Positions 44,843 to 54,935 are shown, counted from the stretch's first letter. The stretch is 64,000 bases of DNA from Gynurincola endophyticus (GCF_003991195.1 NZ_RCWL01000001.1:744001-808000), one strand, 5' to 3'. Numbers and translations: made by a program. The notes: generated by a model from the letters alone, not told the origin.

Positions 44843-45961
44843 ATGGAAAAAAATATAGTTGTAATTGAAGGTGATGGAATTGGTCCTGAAGTGACCAGGC
44901 AATCAGTGAAGGTGTTAGACGCCATTGCTGAGCAGTACGGACATAAGTTCCATTATACTTATAGCCTGATGGGAGCTGATGCCATTGATAAAACAGGAAA
45001 TCCATTGCCTGATGAAACAATTGAAGCGTGTTTACAGAGTGATGCTATCTTATTCGGAGCTATCGGCCACCCGAAATATGATAATGATCCTACTGCAAAA
45101 GTTCGCCCGGAACAAGGGTTATTGAAACTGAGAAAATCATTGCAACTATACGCAAATATCCGCCCTGTTACTACTTATAAATCATTGCATCATTTATCAC
45201 CTTTGAAAACTAAAAATATAGAAGGTGTTGATTTTGTTATTTTCAGAGAGTTGACGGGTGGTATTTATTTCGGTAAAAAGGAAATCAACGAAGAGAAAAC
45301 AATCGCTTCTGATGATTGTACCTACAGCCGTGATGAAATTGAAAGAGTATCACATCTGGCATTTCAATATGCACAACAAAGAAGAAAGAAACTAACACTT
45401 GTTGATAAAGCAAACGTGTTGGAAACTTCAAGATTGTGGAGAAAAGTTATTCAGGATATATCAAAACAATATGATGATGTTGCAGTAGACTTTTTATTTG
45501 TTGATAATGCTGCCATGCAAATCATCCTGAACCCTAAACAGTTTGATGTTGTATTAACAGAGAATATGTTCGGTGATATCATTAGTGATGAAGCATCTGT
45601 TATTTCAGGTTCATTAGGTTTGTTACCATCTGCTTCTATCGGTACCGGCGCTGCATTGTTTGAGCCGATTCACGGTTCTTATCCGCAGGCTGCAGGTAAA
45701 GATATCGCTAATCCGTTGGGATCTATTTTGTCTGCTGCAATGTTGTTAGATCATTTAGGATTAAGTGTTGAAGCAAAGGCGGTGAGAGATGGCGTTGAGT
45801 GGACATTGGTGAATGGTTTTGTAACAAAAGATATTGATCCGATTAACTATTATGCAACATCAACAATCGGAGAATTGATTTGTGATTTTGTTGCAAATAG
45901 AAATCCGTCTGAAGCGATTAATAAAGGAAATATCGAAGTTAGTCGTTCAACAATTATTTAA
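44843..45961 (+). CDS. leuB: 3-isopropylmalate dehydrogenase
   Basis: This 372-residue NAD-dependent decarboxylating dehydrogenase shows VIEGDGIGPEVTRQSV, RELTGGIYFGKKE and VVLTENMFGDIISDEASVIS. It makes 4-methyl-2-oxopentanoate, the last keto acid before transamination to leucine. It is the last leu gene before the ilv attenuator. Confidence 0.95.
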   Translation: MEKNIVVIEGDGIGPEVTRQSVKVLDAIAEQYGHKFHYTYSLMGADAIDKTGNPLPDETIEACLQSDAILFGAIGHPKYDNDPTAKVRPEQGLLKLRKSLQLYANIRPVTTYKSLHHLSPLKTKNIEGVDFVIFRELTGGIYFGKKEINEEKTIASDDCTYSRDEIERVSHLAFQYAQQRRKKLTLVDKANVLETSRLWRKVIQDISKQYDDVAVDFLFVDNAAMQIILNPKQFDVVLTENMFGDIISDEASVISGSLGLLPSASIGTGAALFEPIHGSYPQAAGKDIANPLGSILSAAMLLDHLGLSVEAKAVRDGVEWTLVNGFVTKDIDPINYYATSTIGELICDFVANRNPSEAINKGNIEVSRSTII

Positions 45962-46085
45962 GATTTTCTTCGGCTTAAATAAACGAAACGAAATGCTTTC
46001 GTACACAATTTGGAGAAAAAAAAGTTGTTTGCTATAGTTCTTTTTATCAATTGGCGGGCGTATATTCGCATTATAACCTCAAATC

Positions 46086-46181
46086 ATGTTGAGCAGTACT
46101 ATACATATTACCAATTTGTTCGTGGCAGTAATTATTATTATTGTCGTGGTAATTCCTGCTCTGCACGGAGGTGGTTTATAG
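46086..46181 (+). CDS. Ile/Val-rich leader peptide of the ilv genes
   Basis: A 31-codon ORF has residues 15-23 reading V-I-I-I-I-V-V-V-I, followed by PALHGGGL. Twelve of 31 codons are Ile or Val and four are Leu. It lies between leuB and ilvE and is followed by a strong terminator. The composition and position closely resemble the E. coli ilvGMEDA leader. Translation, not the peptide, is the regulatory element. Confidence 0.85.
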   Translation: MLSSTIHITNLFVAVIIIIVVVIPALHGGGL

Positions 46182-46240
46182 TTGATTATATTAAATGAAT
46201 ATACAGCGACCCGCCTCCAAAAGGCGGGTCGCTTTTTTTT
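46125..46240 (+). promoter_or_regulatory. Branched-chain attenuator: pause hairpin, antiterminator, terminator
   Basis: Pause hairpin: GCAGTAATTA (46125-46134) with TAATTCCTGC (46150-46159), nine of ten paired, over the Ile/Val codons. Antiterminator: GGAGGTGG (46167-46174, Gly codons) with CCGCCTCC (46211-46218), eight pairs including one G-U. Terminator: 46205-46216 with 46222-46233, then T. The antiterminator uses the 5' arm and loop of the terminator, so the two are mutually exclusive. Stalling on Ile/Val codons would permit ilv expression; this switch is inferred. Confidence 0.8.
46205..46240 (+). terminator. Attenuator terminator upstream of ilvE
   Basis: A perfect 12-bp GC-rich stem (AGCGACCCGCCT and complement) with a CCAAA loop and seven following T lies 18 nt before ilvE. 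Confidence 0.95.
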
Positions 46241-46257
46241 GACCCAAACTTCACACT

Positions 46258-47130
46258 ATGGCATATTTTAACAATGAAACTGTACTTTATTTCGATGGTC
46301 AGTTTTCAAAAGCAAGCGAAACAAAAATTGATTTATATAGTCAATCATTGCATTATGGTTATGCAGTGTTTGAAGGAATAAGATCTTATAAAACCGTATC
46401 CGGAAAAACAAAAATCTTAGAAGCTAAAGCTCATTATGATCGCTTGAAAAGATCTGCTGAAGCGTTGAATCTTCCTTATACCTACGAAACCGAAACGTTG
46501 ATCCGGCATACTTATGATTTGCTTGAAAAGAATAATATACAAAACGCATATATAAGACCGTTGGTTTTTGCTCCTGATAATATGAGCTTTAATGCAAATA
46601 ATGTTTCTCATCTGGTGATTCAATGTTGGGAACAACCTAAGTTTTTAGGAGAAAAATTATTAAGGGTGGGTATTTCAGGTTTTCAGCGTCCAAACCCACA
46701 AGCATTTAAGATTTATGCAAAAGCAGCAGGTCATTATGTGAATTCAATCATGGCTTCACAGGAAGTGAAGTCGAAAGGGTTTGATGAAGCATTGTTGTTA
46801 GACCAGCACGGATATGTAGCAGAAGGCCCGGGCGCAAATATTTTTATAGAGAAAGACGGTAAATTATTTACTCCTTCACTTGGTTATATTTTGCCGGGAA
46901 TAACCCGCCAGCTGGTGATAGAACTATGTGAGGAATTAGAAATTCCTGTATTTGAAAAAGAAATTAACGTTTCAGAGTTGAAACAGGCAGATGCAGCATT
47001 TTATTGTGGTACTGCAGCTGAGGTCGTAGGGTTTGAAAGTATCGATGAATATAAATTTCCATTGAAATGGAGTGATTCGGTTTCAGCCAAACTTCAAAAC
47101 GCATTTAATAAACTGGTGATAGCAGATTAA
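46258..47130 (+). CDS. ilvE: Branched-chain amino acid aminotransferase
   Basis: This 290-residue class IV PLP enzyme transfers amino groups to the Val, Ile and Leu keto acids. Lys in [12 protein letters not shown] binds [23 protein letters not shown] and [19 protein letters not shown] are conserved. It heads the ilv block behind the attenuator. Confidence 0.92.
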   Translation: MAYFNNETVLYFDGQFSKASETKIDLYSQSLHYGYAVFEGIRSYKTVSGKTKILEAKAHYDRLKRSAEALNLPYTYETETLIRHTYDLLEKNNIQNAYIRPLVFAPDNMSFNANNVSHLVIQCWEQPKFLGEKLLRVGISGFQRPNPQAFKIYAKAAGHYVNSIMASQEVKSKGFDEALLLDQHGYVAEGPGANIFIEKDGKLFTPSLGYILPGITRQLVIELCEELEIPVFEKEINVSELKQADAAFYCGTAAEVVGFESIDEYKFPLKWSDSVSAKLQNAFNKLVIAD

Positions 47131-47149
47131 ACAAATAAAGAATATTAAA

Positions 47150-48832
47150 ATGACTCCTTTGAACAAATATTCCAGCACACTAACACAGGATGTTACACAA
47201 CCAGCCGCACAGGCAATGTACTATGGTATCGGATTAACAGATGAAGATCTGGCAAAAGCACAGGTTGGTGTGGTCAGTATGGGGTATGATGGTAATACCT
47301 GTAATATGCATTTGAACGATCTGGCAAAAATCGTTAAGCAGGGTGTATGGGAAAATGATCTGGTAGGATTAATATTCAACACAATTGGTGTAAGCGACGG
47401 TATGAGTAACGGTACGGATGGTATGCGTTATTCATTAGTGAGCAGAGATATTATTGCAGATTCTATCGAAGCCGTTTGTGGCGCTCAATATTATGACGGT
47501 GTTATCGCAATTCCCGGATGTGATAAAAATATGCCCGGCTCCTTAATAGCAATGGGACGATTAAACAGACCTTCTATCATGGTTTACGGCGGTACTATTG
47601 CACCGGGGCATTATAAAGGCCAGGATTTAAATATTGTTTCCGCATTTGAAGCACTCGGACAAAAAATAGCCGGTAATCTGGATGAGAACGATTTTAAAAA
47701 TATCGTTCGTCATGCTTGCCCCGGCGCCGGAGCTTGCGGTGGAATGTATACAGCTAATACAATGGCTTCTGCTATTGAGGCATTGGGCATGAGCTTACCT
47801 TATTCATCTTCTAATCCTGCACTAAGTGAAGAGAAAAAACAAGAGTGTACAGAGGCAGGTAAAGCGATCCGCATTTTATTAGAGAAGGATATCAAACCTT
47901 CTGATATCATGACACGTGAAGCATTTGAAAATGCAATTACGGTTATTATGGTATTGGGTGGTTCTACTAACGCTGTGTTGCACATGATTGCAATGGCTAA
48001 AAGTGTTGGAGTGGAACTGAGCCAGGATGATTTTCAGGCTAACAGTGACAGAATTCCTGTATTGGCAGACTTTAAGCCAAGTGGTAAATACCTGATGCAG
48101 GACTTACACAATCATGGTGGTACACCGGCTGTGATGAGATATTTGTTAGACAATGGTTTGATACACGGTAACTGCTTAACAGTAACCGGTAAAACGGTAG
48201 CAGAGAACCTGGCAAATATAGAACCTGTCAATTTCGAAACACAAAAAATCATAGTTCCGTTAGAGCAACCGATTAAACCTACCGGCCATTTACAAATTTT
48301 GTACGGCAATCTTGCCGAAGGCGGAAGTGTTGCAAAAATCTCCGGTAAAGAAGGCGAAACTTTTGAAGGTCCGGCAAGAGTTTTTGATGGTGAGTTTGAA
48401 TTGATTGAAGGTATAAACAGTGGAAAAATTCAGCCGGGTGATGTTGTGGTGATTCGTTACGTAGGGCCAAAAGGCGGACCGGGTATGCCTGAAATGTTGA
48501 AACCGACCTCGGCAATTATCGGAGCAGGATTAGGTAAATCAGTGGCTTTAATTACCGATGGAAGATTCAGCGGAGGAACCCACGGATTTGTAGTGGGGCA
48601 TATTACACCGGAAGCATTTGACGGTGGAGTAATTGCACTCGTAAAAGACAATGACCCTATTTTGATTGATGCGGTGAATAACAAAATTGTTTTAAAGGTA
48701 GACGATGCTGAAATCAAAGTACGTAAAGCTGCCTGGAAACAACCGGCATTAAAAGCTAAAAACGGCGTATTATTTAAATATGCCAAATCGGTTAAAAATG
48801 CAGCTGAAGGTTGCGTAACCGATGAAAACTAA
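47150..48832 (+). CDS. ilvD: Dihydroxy-acid dehydratase
   Basis: This 560-residue iron-sulfur enzyme dehydrates the dihydroxy acids of Val and Ile synthesis. Cluster cysteines are visible in [23 protein letters not shown] and [18 protein letters not shown]. The C-terminal [20 protein letters not shown] is conserved. It lies 19 nt after ilvE. Confidence 0.95.
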   Translation: MTPLNKYSSTLTQDVTQPAAQAMYYGIGLTDEDLAKAQVGVVSMGYDGNTCNMHLNDLAKIVKQGVWENDLVGLIFNTIGVSDGMSNGTDGMRYSLVSRDIIADSIEAVCGAQYYDGVIAIPGCDKNMPGSLIAMGRLNRPSIMVYGGTIAPGHYKGQDLNIVSAFEALGQKIAGNLDENDFKNIVRHACPGAGACGGMYTANTMASAIEALGMSLPYSSSNPALSEEKKQECTEAGKAIRILLEKDIKPSDIMTREAFENAITVIMVLGGSTNAVLHMIAMAKSVGVELSQDDFQANSDRIPVLADFKPSGKYLMQDLHNHGGTPAVMRYLLDNGLIHGNCLTVTGKTVAENLANIEPVNFETQKIIVPLEQPIKPTGHLQILYGNLAEGGSVAKISGKEGETFEGPARVFDGEFELIEGINSGKIQPGDVVVIRYVGPKGGPGMPEMLKPTSAIIGAGLGKSVALITDGRFSGGTHGFVVGHITPEAFDGGVIALVKDNDPILIDAVNNKIVLKVDDAEIKVRKAAWKQPALKAKNGVLFKYAKSVKNAAEGCVTDEN

Positions 48833-48867
48833 TTAACCAATAACATTGAGACTTTAAATATATAACA

Positions 48868-50610
48868 ATGAGTACTATTTCTTCTACCACTGCCGCTGCT
48901 ACAGCAACCGCAACCGAAATACATACGCTTTCAGGTTCGCAAGCAGTATTGGAAGCCTTCCTTGCTGAAGGTGTAGATACCATCTTCGGATATCCAGGCG
49001 GTGCTATCATGCCTATTTATGATGCTTTATATGATTATAACGATCGTTTGAACCATATACTGGTCCGTCATGAACAAGGTGGTATTCACGCTGCACAGGG
49101 ATATGCACGTACCTCTGGTAAAACAGGAGTAGTGTTTGCTACCAGTGGCCCCGGTGCTACTAATCTCGTAACAGGATTAGCAGATGCAATGATTGATAGT
49201 ACTCCGTTGGTTTGTATCACCGGACAAGTATTTGCACATCTCTTAGGTACTGATGCGTTTCAGGAAACGGATGTTATTAATATAACAACTCCTATTACAA
49301 AATGGAATTACCAGATCACTGATGCCAATGAAATTCCGGCAGTATTGGCTAAAGCATTTTATATCGCCGGCAGTGGTCGTCCGGGCCCGGTATTAATTGA
49401 TATTGCCAAAAGTGCGCAACTTCAAAAAATCGAATATAAAGGCTATCAGAAATGTGATAATATACGCAGTTACCGTCCTAAACCGGTTATTCGTAAAGAA
49501 TTCATTGCTGAAGCTGCTGCATTGATTAATCAGGCTAAAAAGCCGTTTGTGATTTTTGGACAGGGAGTGATTCTTGGCAGAGCTGAAGCTGAATTTAAAG
49601 CTTTTATCGAAAAAGGCGGTTTACCTGCCGCATGGACAATTATGGGATTGAGTGCACTTCCTTCTGATCATTACCTGAATGTAGGTATGTTGGGAATGCA
49701 CGGTAATTATGGTCCGAATGTATTAACGAATGAATGTGATGTATTGATTGCTATTGGCATGCGTTTCGATGACCGTGTAACAGGGCGATTAGATAAATAT
49801 GCAAAACAGGCAAAAGTCATTCACCTGGATATTGATCCTGCCGAGATTGATAAAAATGTACAGACCACTATTCCTGTTTGGGGCGACTGTAAAGATTCAC
49901 TGCCATTACTAACTGCTTTAATTGAGAAAAAAGAACATAAGGAGTGGTTGCAGAAGTTCCGTCAGTTTGAACAGGATGAAATTGATCAGTGTGTGTATAA
50001 TGAATTGAATCCTACCTGCGAAGAAATGACGATGGGCGAGGTGATTAAAACACTGAATGAATTAACCGGCAATGATGCAATTATTGTAACGGATGTTGGC
50101 CAGCACCAGATGGTGGCCTGCCGTTATGCAAGGTTTAAACAATCAAAATCTAATATTACCTCCGGTGGCCTCGGTACTATGGGATTCGGATTACCGGCAG
50201 CAATCGGCGCTAAATTCGGTGCTCCTGAAAGAACAGTAGTAACGATTATCGGTGATGGTGGTTTTCAAATGACTTTGCAGGAGTTGGGAACAATCATGCA
50301 ATCGAAAGTAAATGTGAAAATATTAATTCTGAATAACCAGTTCTTAGGAATGGTTCGTCAATGGCAGGAATTGTTTCACGATCACAGATACTCATTTGTG
50401 AATATTGAAAGTCCGGATTTTGTTCAGGTAGCAAAAGGCTATGGAATTGCGGGAAGAAGTATAAAACAAAGAACTGATCTGCAAACTGCATTAAAAGAAA
50501 TGATAGACCATGATGGGGCTTATTTACTCGAAGTATTCGTTGGTAAAGAAAATAATGTATTCCCGATGGTTCCGCAAGGTTGCAGTGTAGCCGAAATCCG
50601 TTTGAAATAA
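48868..50610 (+). CDS. ilvB: Acetolactate synthase large subunit
   Basis: This 580-residue ThDP enzyme has the catalytic Glu in VRHEQGGIHAAQGYAR and the ThDP/Mg motif GDGGFQMTLQELGTI...LNNQ. An Ala/Thr-rich N-terminal extension of about 20 residues precedes the domain. It makes acetolactate and acetohydroxybutyrate with IlvN. It lies 35 nt after ilvD. Confidence 0.95.
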   Translation: MSTISSTTAAATATATEIHTLSGSQAVLEAFLAEGVDTIFGYPGGAIMPIYDALYDYNDRLNHILVRHEQGGIHAAQGYARTSGKTGVVFATSGPGATNLVTGLADAMIDSTPLVCITGQVFAHLLGTDAFQETDVINITTPITKWNYQITDANEIPAVLAKAFYIAGSGRPGPVLIDIAKSAQLQKIEYKGYQKCDNIRSYRPKPVIRKEFIAEAAALINQAKKPFVIFGQGVILGRAEAEFKAFIEKGGLPAAWTIMGLSALPSDHYLNVGMLGMHGNYGPNVLTNECDVLIAIGMRFDDRVTGRLDKYAKQAKVIHLDIDPAEIDKNVQTTIPVWGDCKDSLPLLTALIEKKEHKEWLQKFRQFEQDEIDQCVYNELNPTCEEMTMGEVIKTLNELTGNDAIIVTDVGQHQMVACRYARFKQSKSNITSGGLGTMGFGLPAAIGAKFGAPERTVVTIIGDGGFQMTLQELGTIMQSKVNVKILILNNQFLGMVRQWQELFHDHRYSFVNIESPDFVQVAKGYGIAGRSIKQRTDLQTALKEMIDHDGAYLLEVFVGKENNVFPMVPQGCSVAEIRLK

Positions 50611-50636
50611 AAATAAAACCGCTAGTAGCATTGATC

Positions 50637-51191
50637 ATGAAACAAGAATTCACTATAACAATATATACTGAAAATCAAATCGGCTTATTGAACAGAATAG
50701 CCATTATGTTTTCAAGAAGAAAGATTAACATCGAAAGCTTAAATACTTCTCCTTCTGAAGTAGAGGGTATTCACAGGTTTACCATCGTCATCAATGAAGA
50801 TGAAGATGCTGTTCGTAAAATCGTAAAACAAATAGAAAAGCAGGTAGGTGTTATAAAGGCATACTTTAATAAGCCGGATGAAATTGTTTGGCAGGAACTT
50901 GCTTTGTATAAAGTAGCAACGGATGTAATTGCAGAAAAAGTAGTAGTGGAAAGATTATTAAGACAATACGGTGCAAGAGCTGTAGTGATCAGAAAAGATT
51001 ATACAGTGTTCGAAGCTACAGGCCAGCGTGAAGAAACAGATCGTTTGATAGAAGTATTAGGCGAATACGGATTAATTGAATTTGTAAGAAGCGCCCGTGT
51101 TGCAATTATCAAAAACAGTAAAGGCTTTCACGAAAAACTAAAAGAGTTTGAAAGCTTACAACCCGGTGAATATACCGTAGATAGTATTTAA
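50637..51191 (+). CDS. ilvN: Acetolactate synthase small regulatory subunit
   Basis: This 184-residue protein has an N-terminal ACT domain (EFTITIYTENQIGLLNRIAI) and a C-terminal ALS_ss domain. The ACT dimer binds valine for feedback inhibition of IlvB. ATG 50637 was chosen; an upstream in-frame start at 50580 would overlap ilvB and lacks conserved residues. Confidence 0.92.
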   Translation: MKQEFTITIYTENQIGLLNRIAIMFSRRKINIESLNTSPSEVEGIHRFTIVINEDEDAVRKIVKQIEKQVGVIKAYFNKPDEIVWQELALYKVATDVIAEKVVVERLLRQYGARAVVIRKDYTVFEATGQREETDRLIEVLGEYGLIEFVRSARVAIIKNSKGFHEKLKEFESLQPGEYTVDSI

Positions 51192-51253
51192 TTCAAAAAC
51201 CATAAAGTGCTAAGATATCTTGGCTTTACTCTCAAAAAATAAATCTAAAAAAA

Positions 51254-52309
51254 ATGGCAAAATTAAATTTCGGCGGAGTGGAAGAAAATGTGGTAACTCG
51301 TGATGAATTCCCTCTTTCAAAAGCGCAAGAAGTTTTAAAAAATGAAACTGTTGCTGTTATCGGCTACGGTGTACAAGGTCCTGGTCAGGCATTAAACCAA
51401 AAAGATAATGGTATTAATGTAATTGTGGGTCAGAGAAAAAATTCTAAAACATGGGATAAAGCTGTTGCTGACGGTTTTGTACCGGGAGAAACTTTATTTG
51501 AAATTGAAGAGGCGTTACAACGCGGAACTATAATTTGTTATTTATTAAGTGATGCTGCACAGATCCAGTTATGGCCTACTGTTCAAAAACACTTAACACC
51601 GGGTAAAGCTTTATATTTTTCTCATGGTTTTGGTATTACTTTCAATGAGCAAACAGGTATTACTCCTCCTGCTGATGTAGATGTATTTTTAGTGGCACCA
51701 AAAGGTTCCGGTACTTCTTTAAGAAGAATGTTCTTACAAGGACGCGGTTTAAACTCAAGCTATGCTATTTACCAGGATGCAACCGGTAAAGCAAAAGAAA
51801 GAGTTGTTGCATTAGGTATCGCTGTTGGTTCTGGTTATTTATTTGAAACTGATTTCAAAAAAGAAGTTTATTCAGACTTAACCGGTGAAAGAGGAACTTT
51901 AATGGGAGCTATTCAAGGTATCTTCGCAGCACAATACCAGGTGTTACGTGAAAACGGACACACTCCTTCAGAAGCGTTTAACGAAACTGTTGAAGAACTA
52001 ACACAATCATTAATGCCTTTAGTAGCTGAGAATGGTATGGACTGGATGTATGCCAACTGTTCAACTACTGCACAAAGAGGTGCTTTAGACTGGTGGAAAA
52101 AATTCCGTGACGCTACCTTCCCCGTATTTAATGAGTTGTATCAAAGTGTTGCTACAGGTAAAGAAAGCCAACGTTCTATCGATTCAAACAGCCAACCTGA
52201 TTATCGCGAGAAGTTAGAAGCTGAACTGAAAGAATTACGTGAAAGCGAAATGTGGCAGGCGGGTAGAACTGTAAGAAGTCTGCGCCCTGAAAACCAAGCC
52301 GGCAAATAA
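51254..52309 (+). CDS. ilvC: Ketol-acid reductoisomerase
   Basis: This 351-residue protein has the NADPH motif GYGVQGPGQALN followed by VGQRKNS and the C-terminal acid-rich helices (DLTGERGTLMGAIQGIFAAQ). It isomerises and reduces acetolactate. Its length fits class I. It lies 62 nt after ilvN. Confidence 0.93.
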   Translation: MAKLNFGGVEENVVTRDEFPLSKAQEVLKNETVAVIGYGVQGPGQALNQKDNGINVIVGQRKNSKTWDKAVADGFVPGETLFEIEEALQRGTIICYLLSDAAQIQLWPTVQKHLTPGKALYFSHGFGITFNEQTGITPPADVDVFLVAPKGSGTSLRRMFLQGRGLNSSYAIYQDATGKAKERVVALGIAVGSGYLFETDFKKEVYSDLTGERGTLMGAIQGIFAAQYQVLRENGHTPSEAFNETVEELTQSLMPLVAENGMDWMYANCSTTAQRGALDWWKKFRDATFPVFNELYQSVATGKESQRSIDSNSQPDYREKLEAELKELRESEMWQAGRTVRSLRPENQAGK

Positions 52310-52324
52310 TCGAATTATCATAAT

Positions 52325-52356
52325 AAGGGATGTCTGGCTTTGCCGCATCCCTTTTT
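52325..52356 (+). terminator. Terminator between ilvC and ilvA
   Basis: AAGGGATG (52325-52332) pairs with CATCCCTT (52346-52353) and T residues follow. It lies 16 nt after the ilvC stop and 19 nt before the ilvA start, so it probably lowers ilvA expression relative to ilvC. Confidence 0.65.
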
Positions 52357-52374
52357 CAAATACAGCTATCACTC

Positions 52375-53625
52375 ATGAATCCAACCACTCAAACGGCATT
52401 TGAATTTCATCAGGCTGCCTTACGTATTAAAAACGTAGTAACAAAAACCCCGTTGAGTCTGAACCGTTCCCTATCTAAAAAATATCAGGCAAACGTTTAT
52501 CTGAAAAGAGAAGACCTGCAGGTAGTAAGATCGTATAAATTACGCGGCGCTTTTAATATGTTGAGCTCACTGCCAAAAGAACAACTGGAAAAAGGAGTTG
52601 TATGCGCCAGTGCAGGAAACCATGCACAAGGATTTGCGTTCTCCTGTAGAATGATGAATATAAAAGGTGTTGTATTTATGCCCATCATTACCCCGAACCA
52701 AAAAGTTACACAAACGAAAATGTTCGGAGAAGATAATATTGAAGTGCGCCTGATCGGCGATACCTTTGATGATTGTGCTGTTGCTGCAAAAGAGTTTACC
52801 GAAGCAAACGGAATGACGTTTATTCCACCGTTTGATCATCATAAAATTATTGAAGGACAAGGAACTGTTGCCCTTGAAATTTTTGAGGAACTACCTCAAA
52901 CTGATTTTCTCTTCGTGCCTCATGGTGGAGGAGGTTTAAGTGCCGGTGCAGGAATGTTTTATAAACAATATTCACCGCAAACACAGATTATTGCCGTTGA
53001 ACCACTGGGAGCAGCTTCTATGACTGCTGCATTGGCTAACAATGGACCGGTTACGCTCGACAGAATTGAACGTTTTGTGGATGGTGCCGCCGTAAAAAGA
53101 GTAGGGGAACTTACTTATCAAATTTGTAAAGATGTTATAGATAAAGTGCAAACGGTTCCTGAAGGACGCGTTTGTTCTACTATCTTGAAATTATATAATG
53201 AAGATGCGCTGGTAGTAGAACCGGCCGGCGCTCTTTCAGTTGCTGTGTTAGAAGATTTTGCTGATGAAATTAAAGGCAAAAATGTAGTGTGTATCATCAG
53301 CGGTTCAAACAACGATATTGACCGTTTACAGGAAATTAAAGAAAGAAGCCTTCGTTATGAGGGACTGAAACACTATTTTCTCATACGTTTCGCCCAACGC
53401 CCGGGTGCATTGAAAGATTTTTTGAATAAAGTACTCGGACCCAACGATGATATCACCCGTTTTGAATATATGCAAAAGCATAATAAAGAAACAGGACCGG
53501 CACTGGTTGGTATTGAATTAAAAGACAGGAATGATTATCAGGCACTTGTAGAAAATTTAATAACTTATCAGATCAACTATACTGCATTGAATGAAGATGA
53601 TGATTTGTTTAGTTATCTCGTTTAA
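52375..53625 (+). CDS. ilvA: Threonine ammonia-lyase (threonine dehydratase)
   Basis: This 416-residue PLP enzyme converts threonine to 2-oxobutyrate, the entry to isoleucine. The PLP Lys lies in VRSYKLRGAFNML; SAGNHAQGFAFSC and PHGGGGLSAGAG are conserved. The C-terminal ~85 residues are a single ACT-like regulatory domain (HYFLIRFAQRPGALKDFLNK). I chose ATG 52375; a frame start at 52330 lies inside the terminator hairpin. Confidence 0.92.
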   Translation: MNPTTQTAFEFHQAALRIKNVVTKTPLSLNRSLSKKYQANVYLKREDLQVVRSYKLRGAFNMLSSLPKEQLEKGVVCASAGNHAQGFAFSCRMMNIKGVVFMPIITPNQKVTQTKMFGEDNIEVRLIGDTFDDCAVAAKEFTEANGMTFIPPFDHHKIIEGQGTVALEIFEELPQTDFLFVPHGGGGLSAGAGMFYKQYSPQTQIIAVEPLGAASMTAALANNGPVTLDRIERFVDGAAVKRVGELTYQICKDVIDKVQTVPEGRVCSTILKLYNEDALVVEPAGALSVAVLEDFADEIKGKNVVCIISGSNNDIDRLQEIKERSLRYEGLKHYFLIRFAQRPGALKDFLNKVLGPNDDITRFEYMQKHNKETGPALVGIELKDRNDYQALVENLITYQINYTALNEDDDLFSYLV

Positions 53626-53694
53626 TCAATTGAGAATTAAAAATTGAAAAATATGAGAGTGCAGCTTATCTTTCAATATTCAATTAAAAATAAA

Positions 53695-53731
53695 AAGGCA
53701 GATCTCTTTTCAGGATCTGCCTTAAATTTTT
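53695..53731 (+). terminator. Intrinsic terminator of the ilv operon
   Basis: AAGGCAGATC (53695-53704) pairs with GATCTGCCTT (53714-53723), followed by a T-rich stretch. Confidence 0.85.
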
Positions 53732-54139
53732 TTGAAGCCTATAACTTAATCGGCATTCATCAGATTGGACTTTTTAAATGGTTTTCCAGCTTTTCATAGG
53801 AAGTTTGGCTGGTTTTTTCGAAAATTGGATTTATAATGAACTACTATTCTCTTTAGTGAAAGTTGATTGATACTGGATTTTAGCGGTTCATAGAATATTA
53901 AAAATTTTTGGACGGTTTAGTCAGGACTTTGGATGGTTAGTTGCTAACTGATCAATCAACTTACAATACAAAGATAGGTGTGGATAAAAAATTAGACAAG
54001 AGCAGAATTGACCAATTTTATACTTTCAGAATTTACGTGTATATTGGTGATCGTACGAGCGGAAATATGTAAATACCCGAAAAGTGGTATAGTAAATCTA
54101 CGGGGGACAACAAAATAGCCCTGTATATATTAAAAGTTT

Positions 54140-54147
54140 TAAATTTG
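54140..54147 (+). promoter_or_regulatory. -7 promoter box of the response regulator
   Basis: TAAATTTG matches TAnnTTTG, 83 nt before the ATG at 54230. Confidence 0.4.
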
Positions 54148-54229
54148 TGCCTCAAAATATCGTATTTATAACATAATAAGGTATGTACTTTTTACGTTCG
54201 CTATTGAAAAATTTAACCCCAGTCCTCAG

Positions 54230-54889
54230 ATGAGCCAATTAGACACCATTAAAGTTGCCATTGCTGATGATCATGCTTTATTCAGATCTGGAGTGAAAAC
54301 TGCATTGTCTGTAAAAAAAGATGTGGAGTTGATTGCTGAAGCGGATAATGGAATGCAACTTATTAATTTACTGAAACATATAGAGCCGGATGTAATCTTG
54401 TTAGATATTCAGATGCCCATCATGGATGGCATCCAGACACTTCCGGAAATCAGAAAAATCAGACCAAATACGAAAGTGATTATTTTGTCGATGCACAATG
54501 ATCACTCAATGATTTCTAAGCTGATGGAAATCGGCGCAAATTCTTATCTGACTAAAAACTCAGACTCTGAAACCATTTACCAGGCAATCAAAACCTGTTA
54601 TGAACAAGAGTTCTTCTTCAACGAGTTAACCAATAAAGCCTTGTTGACCGGCCTTCGTACAAAACGTAATGATGTTTCTACTCAACAGGATGTTGCATTA
54701 ACAGACAAAGAGTTAAGAGTATTAAAGTTGATGTGTGAAGAGAAAACCACGAAAGAAATCGCAGATATTGTAGATATTAGTCCCAGAACAGTAGAGGCGA
54801 TCAGGGATAAGCTCAAATCAAAAATCGGAGCCCGGAGTATGGCCGGTTTGGTAATGTATGCGGTTAAAAATGGAATAATCGAACAATAA
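54230..54889 (+). CDS. NarL/FixJ-type response regulator
   Basis: This 219-residue protein has a receiver domain with acidic pocket D13-D14 and phospho-acceptor D59 (VILLDIQMPIMDG), and a C-terminal LuxR-type helix-turn-helix (EKTTKEIADIVDISPRTVEA). No cognate histidine kinase is adjacent. Its targets are unknown. Confidence 0.88.
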   Translation: MSQLDTIKVAIADDHALFRSGVKTALSVKKDVELIAEADNGMQLINLLKHIEPDVILLDIQMPIMDGIQTLPEIRKIRPNTKVIILSMHNDHSMISKLMEIGANSYLTKNSDSETIYQAIKTCYEQEFFFNELTNKALLTGLRTKRNDVSTQQDVALTDKELRVLKLMCEEKTTKEIADIVDISPRTVEAIRDKLKSKIGARSMAGLVMYAVKNGIIEQ

Positions 54890-54909
54890 TATTGTAATTT
54901 TATCATCAG

Positions 54910-54930
54910 GCGACGTTAAGTCGCTTTTTT
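54910..54930 (+). terminator. Short intrinsic terminator
   Basis: GCGAC pairs with GTCGC over GTTAA, then six T. The next gene begins 5 nt later, so some read-through is likely. Confidence 0.6.
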
Positions 54931-54935
54931 ATTTC

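Larger units (their letters stand above)
53626..54229. other. Intergenic region after ilvA
   Basis: No gene is visible. It holds the ilvA terminator (53695-53731) and the response-regulator promoter, with a TAAATTTG box at 54140-54147. The middle is AT-rich without clear structure. Confidence 0.55.

Noticed and set aside
46010-46198. 62-codon ORF across the ilv leader region
   Set aside because: It is in a different frame from the Ile/Val leader, shows no conserved features, and the leader frame explains the codon runs and stem positions.
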